Made by a program: the position numbers and the translations under genes. Below the pieces are notes generated by a model. That model saw only the letters and a program-made list of their open reading frames with translations, did not search any database and was not told where the DNA came from. A stretch of 64,000 bases of DNA. Source: Zeus faber. Lineage: Eukaryota; Chordata; Actinopteri; Zeiformes; Zeidae. Below, piece by piece: positions 1 through 34,626 of the stretch. The DNA is taken from positions 15,014,108 through 15,078,107 of the forward strand of contig OY482862.1 in the NCBI GenBank assembly GCA_960531495.1, written 5' to 3'. Positions within the stretch are counted from its first letter, which is position 1. Each line of letters starts with the position of its first letter.

Positions 1-11
1 GTCCCTCTCTT

Positions 12-146
<135 letters not shown>

Positions 147-722
147 TACTGTATACAGCACAGCGGACATTCCATAACGCTCATTCAAATCCCATCTTTA
201 ACCATGTGCTATAAATTATAGATTTATTCGGTGCAGGACGAGACTGGATGTGCGGCCAGGACAGATTGACTTTCCCTTTTGGATTTATTACAGTTGAGAC
301 ACATTGAGCTGTTGATTGAGCGGCGGCTACAGTGATAATGAGATGGAAATTGAAAAAGCAAGTTTGGAAGCACATCGCAAAGGTTGACAACATCCCATGC
401 TTGTCAATAAATCATCTGGCACTTTGGGCCGTTACATCGGGATCTCTGTGGATGTGGAGCTTCTCACCAGCGCGAACACGGGCTCTACATGGTCGGACCC
501 AGGGTGTATTTTTTTTTATGCAGGCCGTACAATCTATTTTTAACTTGATCGTCTTTGTATTCAGGTCCTGTAAAAGCGATTGATTGATGCTCATAGGGCG
601 TTGGAAGGGCCCCCCTGTCGCCACACGCATATGGAGTCACTGTTCTGTTTTGGCCCCCCTAGATGACAGCAGCAGCTGGGGGGCATTGTACTGCGGTTTC
701 ACAGCTCCACAGAGCATGTGTC

Positions 723-723
<1 letters not shown>

Positions 724-764
<41 letters not shown>
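724..764. repeat. (TG)n microsatellite
   Basis: A pure TG tract of about 20 units. A shorter CA tract lies at 905-931, so the two face each other as complementary arms about 140 bases apart. Confidence 0.95.
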
Positions 765-768
<4 letters not shown>

Positions 769-901
769 TGTGTGGGCATGCACAAATGTGTATGATAGAC
801 AACATTCCTGTTCTCCCACTGCCCCACGCTCATCTTCCCACAACGTCACACAAGCACACGCAGCATTCCTGAACAGAACACACATACACATCATAACACC
901 C

Positions 902-934
<33 letters not shown>

Positions 935-1562
935 AACACACACAAATAAATATATCATTTCTCTTATCCGTGCTGTGTAGGAGGATAAGCTCCTCTCTCA
1001 GCCCGCTCATTCCCAAAGATAACAACTGGGTCTGGCTTCATCCAAGAATCATAGAGCATTCGGCTTTTTCTTTTTTTTTTTTTTTCTTCAATGGCCACAC
1101 ACTCTCTTCCTCATTTTCCCAAATATGATGTAACTCCTGTTGAACCGCGATCAAGAGCGCCGCGTCCATTCATGTCTCGTTCATTCCAACAATTACACTC
1201 TAATTCTCAATACTCACGCACATACTCTCATAATCACCGCTCTAATTACAGGGGTTGAGGAGAACGCTCGAGTTTCCCGATACTGGTAGGACGCGAGCGG
1301 GGAGAAAAAAAACAAAAAACAAAAAAACGCACCATATGATCGTCTGAAAAATATCTAAAGTATATATATTGTGTTTATATATATATATATACACAGGTTG
1401 ACACAGACTCCAACAGCGAGTGTCAGTGGGTTTGTTTCATCCCGCCGTACGCATATCTCACACACTTGGTACCCCCCCCCCGATCCCCCTCCCGCCGTCT
1501 CCATGGCGCAGTATGGAGGAAGGCTACGCAGAGTGTTTGATCACTGAGCAAGACGGGATCCA

Positions 1563-1703
<141 letters not shown>

Positions 1704-1909
1704 TGCCTTCTGAGGCACGGAGATGAACGTAAGTAATAAACACATGTGCAAATAGTAAATAAGAGAGTGAGCCAGAGTGAGCGTGAGAGGGTGAGCGAGA
1801 GGGAGAGAGAGAGAGGCAGTTAAAGGGAGCGACAGATGTAAAGGATAAACTAAATAAAATCAGGAGAAAAGCCTTATTGGACGAGTTCAAAAACAGACCC
1901 GAACAGTTC

Positions 1910-1942
<33 letters not shown>

Positions 1943-2395
1943 CCCTGTATTCGCTCTTTGTGAAGCCAGTGGAGAGCTGATCAAAAAGTGGATAATTTGT
2001 GCTCGCAAGACCGAAGAGCGTCTCATTAATTTTGCACAAATCTGCAACAGCATCTTCGATAAGCTCGCAGCGCACCGTGCGAGCGTCAGAGGCACGGCTA
2101 TGGAGCCGCGGAACAGCGGATGGTTGCAGCGATATCGGCGCGGTCTATTGATGCAAAACAAAAAACAAAAAAAAAAAGAGATGAAGAACAAGAAGAAGAA
2201 GAAGGACGAGGAGGAGGAGGAGGAGGAGGAGGGCTTTGGTGCACGTGGAACAAAAGCCCGGCAGGGTTCCTCCGTCTGTCTGTCTGTTCAAAGGCCACAA
2301 CACAGAATGAAGTTCACTGGTTTGTTATCTGCCTGTTCCGACGCCCGACAAACACAAACGCTGGGGACCTAAACCACATAGACACTTACACACAT

Positions 2396-2423
2396 AACAC
2401 ACACACACACACATGGGTTTGGA

Positions 2424-2484
<61 letters not shown>

Positions 2485-2520
2485 GTTTGGAGACACACAC
2501 ACACTCATTCAGACACACAT
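2396..2520. repeat. Compound (CA)n tract
   Basis: Two CA arrays are interrupted by near-identical spacers (GTTTGGAGACACAC occurs at both breaks), so part of the array has been duplicated. Confidence 0.9.
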
Positions 2521-3815
2521 CTGAGAGTGATCTCAGCAGGGGAAACGCTCCATTTCGCCCCACTCCTGTTGGCTAATGGCTTCCAGCATTAGGGATCATC
2601 ATCCTGAGGACCGAACACACACATGTGCACACACATAGAAGCAATTACGCTCTCCAAACCACGAGCCCCTAATTAGACCTTTAACACTGATGACAAAAGC
2701 AACATTTCTATCAGGACTCAGAGCAGGCTGCTAAGTAGAATTATGTGCAAATCTGGTACCAATGGTGATCCGCCATGACTCGGTTCAGACTCGCTCTGGT
2801 TTTACTTTGGGATCTGAAGGTCCCTCGCAGTAAGGTGAATGGTTTTCATCGACTAGATCCTCGTATTAAACTCCTCAAGGCCGCGCCTCGCTTTTATCTT
2901 CCACCCAAAAAGCGCGGCTCGTCTTCAAACAATCGTATCCACGGCTCATCCCACCCCCCCTCTCCGTTTATGTCTTTTTGGGCAAAGGTGCAGATGCCAT
3001 GGCTCAAACTCAGGGACCGCAGGCCTCTCACACGCTAACATAACATTAAGAAAAAAATAAAAAAAGCGGTAAACAGGCGGGGCGGAAATGCATACATGCA
3101 CATGGCGCACTTCAAAGCCGCTGCGGCAGCTCAGAGCTGAATAGAGACTCATCTTCCATCCAGCTCGCTTCCACGTCTCCTCGGCTTTGTTATGGCCCAA
3201 GGCTGCCGGCGAAGGCTTGTTGATATTATATACGGTGGAGCCTGCGCCCCCCAACGCAGAGGCTGCCGGTTCTCTCATACAATGGCTCCGCGGCCTCAGA
3301 GGATCACGCCGCCTTGGGCTCCGCTATTAAAAACAGTTTTACAAGAGTTAAGGTTCCCGGGTACATCTGTGCCCGCGGAAACCCTCCAGCTCGTTCGGCG
3401 TGACTCGACAGCCGGGGGTGAATCGGAGAAGGGGAGAGGAGCGCGCGAATAAAAAAATAAAAAAATAAAAAATGGAACACATACAAAGCGTTGGGTCAGA
3501 GAATCGCTGTTATTACAACTAAATCCGGCGGAGCTCTCCGTTTATTTTATCGAGTTGGATCCATAACAAGGACTTAACAATTCGCAGAAGGGGTAAATAC
3601 TAACACATTGTATTCCAAATTAAATTGTATTGTAAAATAAAATTTCCATTACGCATCAAATTAAGACTTGGAGTTTGGACAGTTTTCGATACACTCATAA
3701 AAAAAAGAAAAAAGAAAGGGGGTAGAAATAGAATTTGGGGTGTCGCCACTGTTTTGTTGGAATTAACCCGGGTGGAGGTCGGCCGTTTTTATATTTTTTT
3801 TGCTTTTTTTTTTAC

Positions 3816-24695
<20,880 letters not shown>

Positions 24696-24839
24696 GGTCC
24701 GAACGGCCGCGCGTTGTTTTTTTGGGGTTTTTTTTTTTGTTTGTTTGTTTTTAATTTTTTATTATTATTATTATTATCCTGCCACAGATCGCGGTGCACT
24801 GCTTGAATGTGGACTCGTCCGCAGCAGAAACTACACAAA

Positions 24840-24960
24840 CTTCAATTATACACGGGGGGCGGGGCCGGGAGCAGGCGCGCCCTCCGATTGGTCGCACCGG
24901 CCGCGATTGACAGGCGGCGGTGGGCGTCTGTAAGCAGGTAGACTCCGGCGCGGCGTGTGC
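24840..24960 (-). promoter_or_regulatory. anos1: Probable anos1 core promoter (GC box and inverted CCAAT box)
   Basis: The block 150-260 bp upstream of the anos1 start codon is rich in G, C and CpG. It holds a GC box (GGGGGGCGGGGCC near 24854-24866) and ATTGG at 24887-24891, which reads as a CCAAT box on the gene's strand. No TATA box was recognised. This arrangement fits a TATA-less CpG promoter. The transcription start was not located, and promoter function is inferred from position and composition. Confidence 0.5.
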
Positions 24961-27900
24961 AGGTCATGCAGTTGATCAAGGTAATTTAACATGCATCTAT
25001 TTAATGTCTATGAATGTTGCGACGCACTGTTACATATTGAATGAGTCATTGATATACTGATGTATTCAATTTTTTAATTTAATTGTTGTATATCGCATTG
25101 TGTATACGTATGCCCGTTTCCGGTTTCTAACGCGACGGGCACAGTGGGTCTGCAGTTACCGTTACCAACTTCTAGAGCGACTCCTACTTTAATTTATACC
25201 TAAATGAGCAGGCATCAGGAGAGGTTGGGTATGTGTTGCTATGCCGAATTCAGTCGATTATTCGGGGGAAAAAAAAAAATATATATTTATAAATTATAAT
25301 TACGTCAAACTAAAATGAAAAGTACTTTTATCTGAGGCTATGACTCGAGCATGGATCTAAGGGGCTGGTGCGGTGCGCGGCCCCCTATGGGTCATTGCAG
25401 GAAATGCATTGTTAAATTATTGTTTTTTTTATTTTTTATTGTTTGGGGGGGTTTTCTTTGTATTTTTGTAAATGTATATCTTTTCACAACATATTTATGT
25501 TCAACCTCACAAAAGATGGCGAGTTATTTTGTTGTTCGATTTTCATTTTTGTTGTTGACAAGGTTCAAGTGAAATGTTTAATCATTTGCCAGTTTATTAT
25601 AGGCAGATGAGGTTATGTACATCTGGGGTGGAACCCCAGTCTACCAAGGGGGCCTCGTCATAAAAATACATTCGGAAACTCCTGGTCTAATAGACTTCAA
25701 ACCATCACCTACAGAGTAGCTGGTTGTAAATGCAGCAGCAGCACTACACCTACTGCCATCTACTGCTGATACCAGTCATTAGAAAAGCGAAGCAGACTGT
25801 GTGTGCCGAGCCCTCACATGCAGTATGGCTGCTATGAGGCTTGCCAGCAACCCAGGGAAGCCCTTTCCTCACGTCGAAGCCTCTCGGTTTAACAGTAGCT
25901 CGGAAAAAACATTCTACACAGAAAACAATTAAAAACCATCCTAAACCGAATTCCTCAGGACGGTCTCCCTGCTTTTGGCGTGGTTACATAGCCGGAGGTG
26001 TGGAGAAAATATGACATGTAGGAAAAGGATGAAATCCCCTCCATTTATTGGGAGAAAAAAAAGGGTTTAATTTGAAAGTTCCCCAGAGGCTTTACAAGAC
26101 ACTGCTTTTCTGGGCTTATGGAGAACTTCCCCGAGCACCGTTACTGCAGGAGCATAATGAATGTTTATAGGTGCTGCTCTTAAACAGGATACATACAACG
26201 ACACAAACAGAGACTTACACACAATCATTAGATTTGGCTCAAGCAGCCATCTTGCCTTGGGCCAATAACGGATCCAGCCAAATAGCTCAGTGGTTACTTC
26301 TCTAATGAAATATATGCCCATGTTAGACCATGCTGGAAAAACACAAAGACACTGCTTGTGCCGGTGACGGAAAACACCTCCTCAAAATGTTTATTTTTGA
26401 AATCCGACAGAACACATAAATGCACAACAGTCTACTTGGTCAGAATGAGTCACATAATGAGTCAAATACTGTCGACCCACACAGCGCTGGACACGTTTCC
26501 CTGGACGGCAGATAATCGTAGGATGGCCTCGTAGGATATCACTCATTTCCCTGGTGGTCTCAGACGCACAATGCAAATTGGGGTGTGAGAGATCCCCAGA
26601 TCCTCTTAAAACATTTAAACGCGGATGTCTGTGTACCTTAAAAAAAGGGTGTAATGGCTTAATTTGTTGGCTTATTACAGCCATGTGTGGTGGGGGGTTT
26701 TATGGCGTGTGGTGGAGGAAACACGCTGCCTGTGTGCGGTCCTAATATCTCCTGCGGCCTGTGGGACACGCATCTCCTCCGCGCCCTACTTCACCGACTA
26801 GGAAGCAACTCTCTGCAACACAGTCAACCGTGGCCGCGAAGTGGCCGTGAAGTGGCCGCGGAGCGCTTGTGTTTTTATCAAGGCAGCGCGGGGGAGACGT
26901 GACTTCAGCTTCCACCCGTGTCACTGTTTCGACACCCATATCACGATACGTTTCCATTTGGTGTGGGGGCGTGTGGGTTAGAAGATCGCTGTGCACGTCA
27001 ACTGGCACGAAATTGAAAAGTATGTGTATTTGTACAACAATACAGAAAGGGTTTGCCTTGTTACTGTTTAAGGTCAACGGTTATCTCGACAGTCGAGAGA
27101 GTTGGTTGAGAATCAGGCTTTAGTGACTGAGTACGCTCACACAGACAAGGAATTTTTTTTCAACGATTCGCCGTGCCTACAACAATAAGGAATGTTAGAA
27201 AACAATTACTCAAAACTATAAAAATGATCACAAAAAAAAACAAAACAAAAAACAACAACATACATACAAAGAAAAACATACAAAGAAAAAAAAACTTTAA
27301 AGAAAAGTGGGAAAGTGGCATGTGCTATGAGGTAGAACTTGAAATAGAGCAGTTGTTTAATAGAGCTGCTCTGCAGCTACCAACCCTCTGGAATCGGAGG
27401 CAGAAATGTGGGTTTCTGTAACACAATCTGCCAAACGGCATCTGAAAGCATAACACACCAGCATCGGTTTGCAGCCGTTGAGAAAAAAAAGGGAACACGG
27501 CAATCAAACACTCTGCCATCTTTGATCCCGCGGGCTGGAGGTGGGCTCATTGTTCTCACCTGGAACAAGAGGCCAGCGGGATCAGGGGGAACAGGCGGCT
27601 TTGTTCTGATCCCTGGAGGAGGAATAACATCGCTTTACTTTATGCATTTATGATTCAAAGCGAAGCTTCCACCATCGCGCCTTAAGTTCCGCATGAGCTG
27701 GAGTCTGAGGAAAGTATCGTCGTGGCAGAATCCTATCTTTGAACATTTTTTTAACCAAAATAACGACGTGTCAATCTACTAGTCTGTGTACGCAATCATT
27801 CTTTAAAACAGAGATATTTCGCATCAGGGCAGATATGACGGAACCCTTTTTGAATGGCGGTCCTGTTGTTTAGCAAATGTATTATCAACAGGTTGCAAAA

Positions 27901-28642
27901 ACGGAAAGAGAATGGAAACGAGTAGAATGAATACTGATATAGTATTGTAGTATTGTTTCAGAAGAACACATAACACCACTTTACTAAGTCAAAGATCTTA
28001 CATCTTACATGTGATAAGATCCTACTCCCAAGGATCCACATGTTATTATTTCACAGCACTGGAAATGGATTGAATACACATATTTATAGTGTAAGTTTCC
28101 TAAATGACACTAACAAAGCTGACTGAAGTTTAATGTTATTTTACAGAAATGGTGTGTATGTTATTTAACATGGCCATGGCAGTATATAAGGCCTTATATA
28201 GTTAATAATTTTTTTTTCTTATAGTTGTCTCGTTGGATGTAAAACAACTTGTTTTTGAAAAAGTACTAGATTGGTGCTGTTGTTAATCATTATCAAGCTG
28301 AACATTATTAATTCACTCCTTGTCAAAAGTATATTTCTCATGTTCCATTTGTAATATCCATTGATGCCGGTGTATGCGCTAGTGGCTGCTGCCAACGTTG
28401 GCGACATTGGTTTTGTTTTGTCTTTTACTGGCTTCCCGGGTGTTTTGGGTTTTGTTTTTTTTTAACACCACGGAAATAAAGAGACACTGGAGTGTTCCTC
28501 TGCTGGTGCCGAGAAACTAGGGTAACCCACGCAGTCGTCCGTTCAGGTCATTCTCGTGTGATTCACCTTTTCACCACCAGGTGGCAATGTTGCCGCGCGC
28601 CCGTTTCGAGGCGCGCTGTGTCCCTTTGCAGAGCCCCCCCCC

Positions 28643-28676
<34 letters not shown>

Positions 28677-28842
28677 CAGGAGGTGATCCAGCAGTAATAA
28701 CAACAATGGAGAATATACCATGTACCAGGCAGATTCTGTTCTGCGTGAGGCAAACATATATCAGATACGATGGAAAAGAGGAAATGTTTTGAAATATAAT
28801 AATACTGTAATAATCTTTTTTTCCTCTCCTCTCTCTGCCTGG

Positions 28843-28875
<33 letters not shown>

Positions 28876-29085
28876 TCTCTCGTTTTCACACACACACACA
28901 CACACGCACACGCTCTCTCGTTTTCACACACACACACACACACACACACACCCTCGCTCTCGCTCTCTCTGACACGCACACACGGACACACCCACACACT
29001 CTCTCGCTCTCTCACACACATACACACGCACACCCTCGCTCTCTCGCTCTCTCTCCGTCTCTCTCACACACACACAGACACACCT
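28643..29085. repeat. Complex CA/CT microsatellite cluster
   Basis: A CA tract at 28643-28670 is followed from 28843 by alternating CA and CT blocks. Two tandem copies of a unit of about 39 bases, each ending in CGCTCTCTCGTTTTCACA, lie near 28866-28932, and decayed relatives follow to about 29085. Confidence 0.88.
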
Positions 29086-31002
29086 ACAAATTTCGCAATA
29101 GGGATTTGTTATGTTTCATAACCTGATTTGCTGAGCAAATTTAAGCGCAGGATAATCCGTTTATTTGTCCTGCTCATCCTATCCGTCAGAGAACGGGGCG
29201 CTTGACACCTCGGAGTGAAGAGCTTGTTTTGAGAGCACATCGCTGGCACAGCTTGTACTTTCATTTCCTTTACGCAACCCTCTCCATTCTTCTGGCACCG
29301 GCACTCATCTCTGCTCCGCGGTATCTGCTGCACGCATCACCCTGAAGTATTTCCGCCGGAAACAACAGCAAATAAATAACACGGCCGATTAAACAATGTT
29401 ATTGTTCGGGGATCCCGGAGGTCATAGGAGAGGTCATCGTGTTACGGTGCGGTATTAAAATCGGGTTTAGGTGGAAGCCCATTACGCAGCATTATACTGG
29501 CGCAACAAAGCTCCAGTCCGAGTCCATGGATCCAGTGCACAGGCTGCCCATCCCCCACGCAGCCAGTACAGTACAACAATGCAATGTCACTTGGAGATCA
29601 CAGGCCTTGTAAGACCCCCAGAGCACAAAATGTACAGTATGTGGCTCTTAAATGCTCTAAATTCACCTTATATCTCCAATATACAGCATTTTACTGTCGC
29701 TTTGTGCATTATAGTATTTCATTATTTAATTTTAAAAAATTATATATAATTTTATATTTATTATATGTATTGTCTCTCTTCACTGCAATGTGTAATTAAA
29801 GTAAAATATGTCCCAGAAATATATTTACAAAAATAAATAAATGATTGATTGATTTCCTGAGACAGGACGACTGATCATGTGATTGTTGGTTGCGGGTAAC
29901 AAATTGTAATTCAAAGGCTGATTTAATCCCTGGCCCTGACAAATAACTTCAAATCCGGCATCCAAACCAGGGTGGCACAGTAAGAAATGTAAATAACATA
30001 ACGGCGATAACAATGTAATACGGTTTAACAAAAATAAAAGAGTCAAACCGTTTAACTCCTATGGTTAGACACTGGTGGCAAACCGTAATAGCTGATATTT
30101 ATAGTAGAAAGCCAGTGAAAAAAAAAAAAAAGAGGAAAAAAAGATAACGCGGTGAGAGCCCTCGGCGACGTCTTTATGAATGCTCCTAACAACTCTGCGT
30201 CGCCATGGAAACTCAGTCCTGACATTTCAGCTGCAGTCGACCATTTAAGTAATCAACACTGAACGCTTTGGAGCACACTTCCTGGAAACAGCCACGCTTC
30301 CCCGATGCCGTGAAACGTGTTTTCCATTTTTTTCTTTACACCTGTTATATAGTAATGGGCAATTTCATACTTTGTTATGGTTCGAGCCCGACTCGGTTTC
30401 CAGTGAGAACAAGACGGGTATGTTCACAAGACTATACATTTGAAACTACATATGTATATATTATAATGGAGATGTAAAAAATGAATACGTTTATATTTTT
30501 ATTAGCCGAGAGCCACAAGCACCACTGCAGTGAGAATTGTAAAGTCATTAAATAGCACTGTACTGCTTGCATGCCGTGGGTGAGCGGGGGAGGGATGGAG
30601 GGAGGAGTAGGAAAGGGGGAGGGCTCCTCTATCTGCAGGTCACCAACCCTTGACCTCTGTCCCCGACCCCTGAATCTCTGACATCTGTCTGCTTTTTCCC
30701 GCCTTATACACCGCCCCCCCCCCCCCCCCCAACCCCCAGATCCCCACCCCCCTCCCCCGTCCCTCACTGCTCCGTTTAAGGAATTTCACTTTGTAGCAGG
30801 GAGAGGAATGTGGGTTCCTATCCCCGATCGCACCTCGATGTGGACGCACGACACGTCGCGTAACAAAACATAAATATCCAAAACATACGAAACGCGGAAA
30901 AAACCTAAATTTCACGTTCATTTCGCGTATTTTTGGACAATCCCCGTGCCTTAAAAAAATGGGTGTGATTCGCTTTGAAAACTGGAGTTTCTTTGTGTTG
31001 TT

Positions 31003-31040
<38 letters not shown>

Positions 31041-31939
31041 GCTGAAATAGATCTGTTTCTCCTGCGTTCTGCCGGTGTTTTGTCTGGAAAATAGGTCTGT
31101 GTGACATAACAGTGCACCATGGAAACCCTTCCGTGTCTCTCACCCAGTGCAGTTGCAGAAGAGGGGGGATGGGGAGAGCGCAGGGAGAGAGGGAGGGGGG
31201 GAGGAGGGGGTTGTACAGTATTACTGGGGGACACAAAGTGCTCTTTCTGGCTTGGGCATGTACACAAAACGCACGCGCGCGCGCGCGCACGCCCGATAAT
31301 AAATGGATGCTGACGCCTTGCATACTATGGCTATCATTGTCTAAACAGTGTAAACAAAAACGGGAGTGTTTCGGGGACGGGAGCGCCATGCGCACAATGG
31401 GGCCTCCCGGACTGCCAGGATATTCCCCTGCCACAGGCGCAGTCTGCACCACCACCACCTCCACCACCACCTCCCCACCTCCCCACCTCCCCCGCCATGC
31501 GTCTCAAGTCTAATAACAGCGCACTAAGGCTGGTGTGACTGGCGCACCCTTCCCCCACAGTTACATATTACCATCCCTCGCTGGCGCTGTCTAGAAAGGT
31601 CATGTGACCCTCGTCAGCTTCCTGGGCTGGGGGGGAAGGGAGGCAGATTGAACCTGTTCTTTGTTAGGAGGTCAGACCAGACTCTTTGGCAGGAAGGGCT
31701 CCTACCGCGCATCCCCTAAAAGAGGGGCAACGACACTAGGCGGGGGCGGGAATGCCACGTGGGGTTAATGGGCTTTGACTGGAAGGAGTCGTTTGAGGAT
31801 TTTTTTTTTTTTTTTAATGTATGTGTTTTCAGGGCCTTTTATTTTGTGTGAGGGGTAATTTTTTTTTTTTTTTTTTCTTTTATGAATAGACCATGATCTG
31901 GAAGCACTGACAAATCAGGCTCATTTTCCTCCAAATATA

Positions 31940-32009
31940 CAGATAGATAGATAGATAGATATACAGATAGATAGATATACAGATAGATAGATAGATAGAT
32001 AGATTGATA
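31940..32009. repeat. (GATA)n tetranucleotide microsatellite
   Basis: GATA repeats are interrupted twice by TACA, giving a compound array. It lies in the intergenic interval about 400 bp left of the assembly gap. Confidence 0.93.
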
Positions 32010-32411
32010 GAGAGGTGGATGACGAGCGGACTTCTTCAATTTGTCACAGTGCACTCCATGTGGCCTGTTATCAGTGTTATCTGCCACTTCAGGCCAATCC
32101 CTGCAGGTTTATGGTTTATTGGCAGATTTCTAGCCCGTTCATCCCTTTTTCATTACACTCACTGCTGCTGGGCGTGGGTCCAGGGGAGCATGTGTGGAGC
32201 CGAATTCCTTATTGTGTCATTCTGACTTTCATACGTTAAGGCAAGCGCCACGAGAATTCCGCTATCTTGTTATTCCTAGAAATGAAGCACCGCCCACCCA
32301 CCCGACCCCCCCCCCCCCCAAACCCCCAACCCCCCAAACCTTATCCTCCATCCAGGGGGGGCCCTGAAACCCACGCTGGCATGCAGCACGGACTCTGGTG
32401 CTGAGCTTATC

Positions 32412-32611
32412 NNNNNNNNNNNNNNNNNNNNNNNNNNNNNNNNNNNNNNNNNNNNNNNNNNNNNNNNNNNNNNNNNNNNNNNNNNNNNNNNNNNNNNNNN
32501 NNNNNNNNNNNNNNNNNNNNNNNNNNNNNNNNNNNNNNNNNNNNNNNNNNNNNNNNNNNNNNNNNNNNNNNNNNNNNNNNNNNNNNNNNNNNNNNNNNNN
32601 NNNNNNNNNNN
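32412..32611. other. Assembly gap (200 N)
   Basis: Exactly 200 unresolved bases. The left flank is C-rich (a poly-C run near 32309-32320) and the right flank is C-rich at 32728-32743, both hard to sequence. The true missing length is unknown because 200 may be a placeholder. Confidence 0.99.
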
Positions 32612-33609
32612 AGTTCAAGAGAAAATGGCTGCTGTTTCCAGGTCTTGTTTGCACATCTGTCAGGAGGTGACTGTCCAGGAGAAAATGGGGTCTCGGGCAT
32701 GCGAGTATTAAATGTGCCTTTGCCGCCCCCCCCACCTCCCCCATCTTTTTTTTCGAATGTGGTGTCCTGTTTTTCTGCGTCATTTTTATATATTTTTTCA
32801 CAACCCACACGGACAGCCGTTTGTTGGAAATAAAAGGTTTCTTTTCTTTGCGTCGAACGTCTGTGTTTTAAAATATATTGTTGTCGTTTCACGGGGTCGA
32901 TGACATCGCGCTCCCACTACAGTGGAGCGTGTCGTCTTGGATAACAGTAGTGTACAGTATGTTTTCCCATTATCATTATTCTGCATATGAACCGGTGATG
33001 GGCGGCTCAACATTTAAAACGCCACGACGAGGACCTTGTAACCTGGCACGGTCGAGTGCGACTTGTTTTCTTTTGTTCCGTTCGTACTGTTACGATGAGG
33101 CAGTTTCTAGGTAGATTTCCACTTCTGGAGGATCAACCCTGTGTCCTTGAGTTTGTTCGTGTCAGCCTCGAGTTTATATCAGCGTACAAATCTTGGGCAT
33201 ATAAGAAGACAAAAAGCGGTCCTCGCCACGGCGATCCACTGTCTTAATAAACACATCCCACGGAACAAATCGAGATTAGAAAATCCTTCTGCTCTGTGCC
33301 AATAGCATACGGAATAACTTAATGGGATGAATCCAGCCCGTCACACCTACAATGCATTAATTCTTTCAAATATCATTTCCATAACAGTGAGAGCTCTTTT
33401 AATAGAACCTGCTTTTAGCCGGGAATACCTCATGACTGGTATCCAGTGGTGAAAGAACTGCACATATCTACATAAAAATCCAAACTTTAAAGGAAATCAG
33501 AAATTTTAACATTATACTAATGCACTCGGGGGTTTTCAAAAAGAGTTCCCATCAATGTCTCCTCTTCATCCTTAATAGGTAGATCTTATTTCCTCAAAAC
33601 CCCTTGGAG

Positions 33610-33800
33610 CAGTGGTTCTCAAACTTTCTTTAGTAGGGTACCCGGATCCTCTTTCAGCTGAGAACTCCCTTCATTGGCGTTGGGAGGAAAAAATTAAATT
33701 AACATAAATGTACTGTTTGCAGGCTTGGGCGACATCCAAAATGTTATATTGCGATGCGGTCCCGCCTAAAATATCGTGAAACGCGGTTTATCGCCGTTGT
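33610..33800. mobile_element. hAT-like non-autonomous element fragments
   Basis: The sequence beginning CAGTGGTTCTCAAACTTTC at 33610 matches the terminal motif typical of vertebrate hAT-family MITEs. From about 33721 a second repeat-like segment (GCTTGGGCGACATCCAAAAT, then TATATTGCGATGCGG) resembles another common fish interspersed repeat. No matching right end or target duplication was found, so boundaries are approximate. Confidence 0.5.
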
Positions 33801-34479
33801 GTGTGGGGGGGAGGGGAGGGTGGGCACGGCGTTTCTTTGGTTTCATTCAATTACAATAAGTCTTCAATTAAACACTCTGTTCTTATTTTCTTTGGAGAAA
33901 CAGTGAACCTCTATGCCGGATCATGGTGAATGGCTCGCCTTATGCCACTCCAGCTAGGAAGTCGTGTGTGGGCGTTCACGTAACATGCGTGCGGAAAGGA
34001 TCTCCCGTGAAGGGGGCCAAACAAGCGCGAGTGAGGAAATAAATGCGTAGAATAATTTTTTTAAATTCGATTTTTCTTTACTTATTTTGGGATTCCCAGC
34101 GTGAGAAATACAAGGTGTCACTTGGGAACTGGTTGACAGCTCTGCATAACAATTATTGAAAAAAAACATTTTCTTATATTATTTTAAGTAATGCAAGTAA
34201 TAACCTGGAGTCGCAACTTAAGTCACCGGACTATCCACGCCACCACGTCCAAATCCTCCATCTGCTTCCTCGCTGTTGCGCGCATGCGTCCTCTCTGTGC
34301 ACGCGAGTGAATGAGCCTTGCCCGTGCGCTCTGCTGCTGAATATTCCGATACTATCGAAGCCCGGTTCATAGTCGGCATAGATTTGCGTGCGCAAAAATG
34401 ACACGCGCAGTGATTTTGCGTGAGGGCGTGCAGCTCCCAATTTTTGGAACCCCGCACTGTGCACTTCAGGTAATTCAAG

Positions 34480-34626
34480 ATGGACGCGTCCGAACGGAGG
34501 TTGACCAAAGAGGTCCGCAGGTACAATCTGCACCATCCATCCATGCGTGACCACAAAAACAACCAGATGCCGTTGAATTCATGGAAGGAGATAGCGCCGT
34601 CTCTGTACAAACATTTGGACTATTGA
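34480..34626 (+). pseudogene. MADF-like domain fragment (48 codons), probable transposon or gene relic
   Basis: A short open frame starting in good context (aagATGG) encodes the N-terminal half of a MADF-like domain. Visible signatures are ERRLTKEVRRY near the start, LHHPSMRDHKNNQ in the middle, and SWKEIAPSLY near the end, matching the spacing of the MADF pattern (acidic-Leu-Ile, Tyr, Asp-x-Lys, Trp-x-x-Ile-Ala). A TGA at 34624 truncates the domain. In the same frame after the stop, LLRDVYTY resembles the later MADF motif LRDxY, so the reading frame looks broken rather than naturally short. MADF proteins occur as host transcription factors and as the accessory protein of PIF/Harbinger transposons. 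No matching DDE nuclease frame was found nearby. The AT-rich segment after it contains AATAAA near 34702. Confidence 0.45.

Noticed and set aside
30379..30389. GGTTCGAGCCC, a perfect polymerase III B-box, considered as a tRNA or tRNA-derived SINE
   Set aside because: No A-box, cloverleaf or acceptor stem could be found at the proper distance upstream.
30640..31470. 276-codon minus-strand open frame
   Set aside because: It crosses poly-C and TA repeats, has low-complexity Gly/Val/Pro runs and an Ile-Tyr repeat, and shows no domain or splice context.
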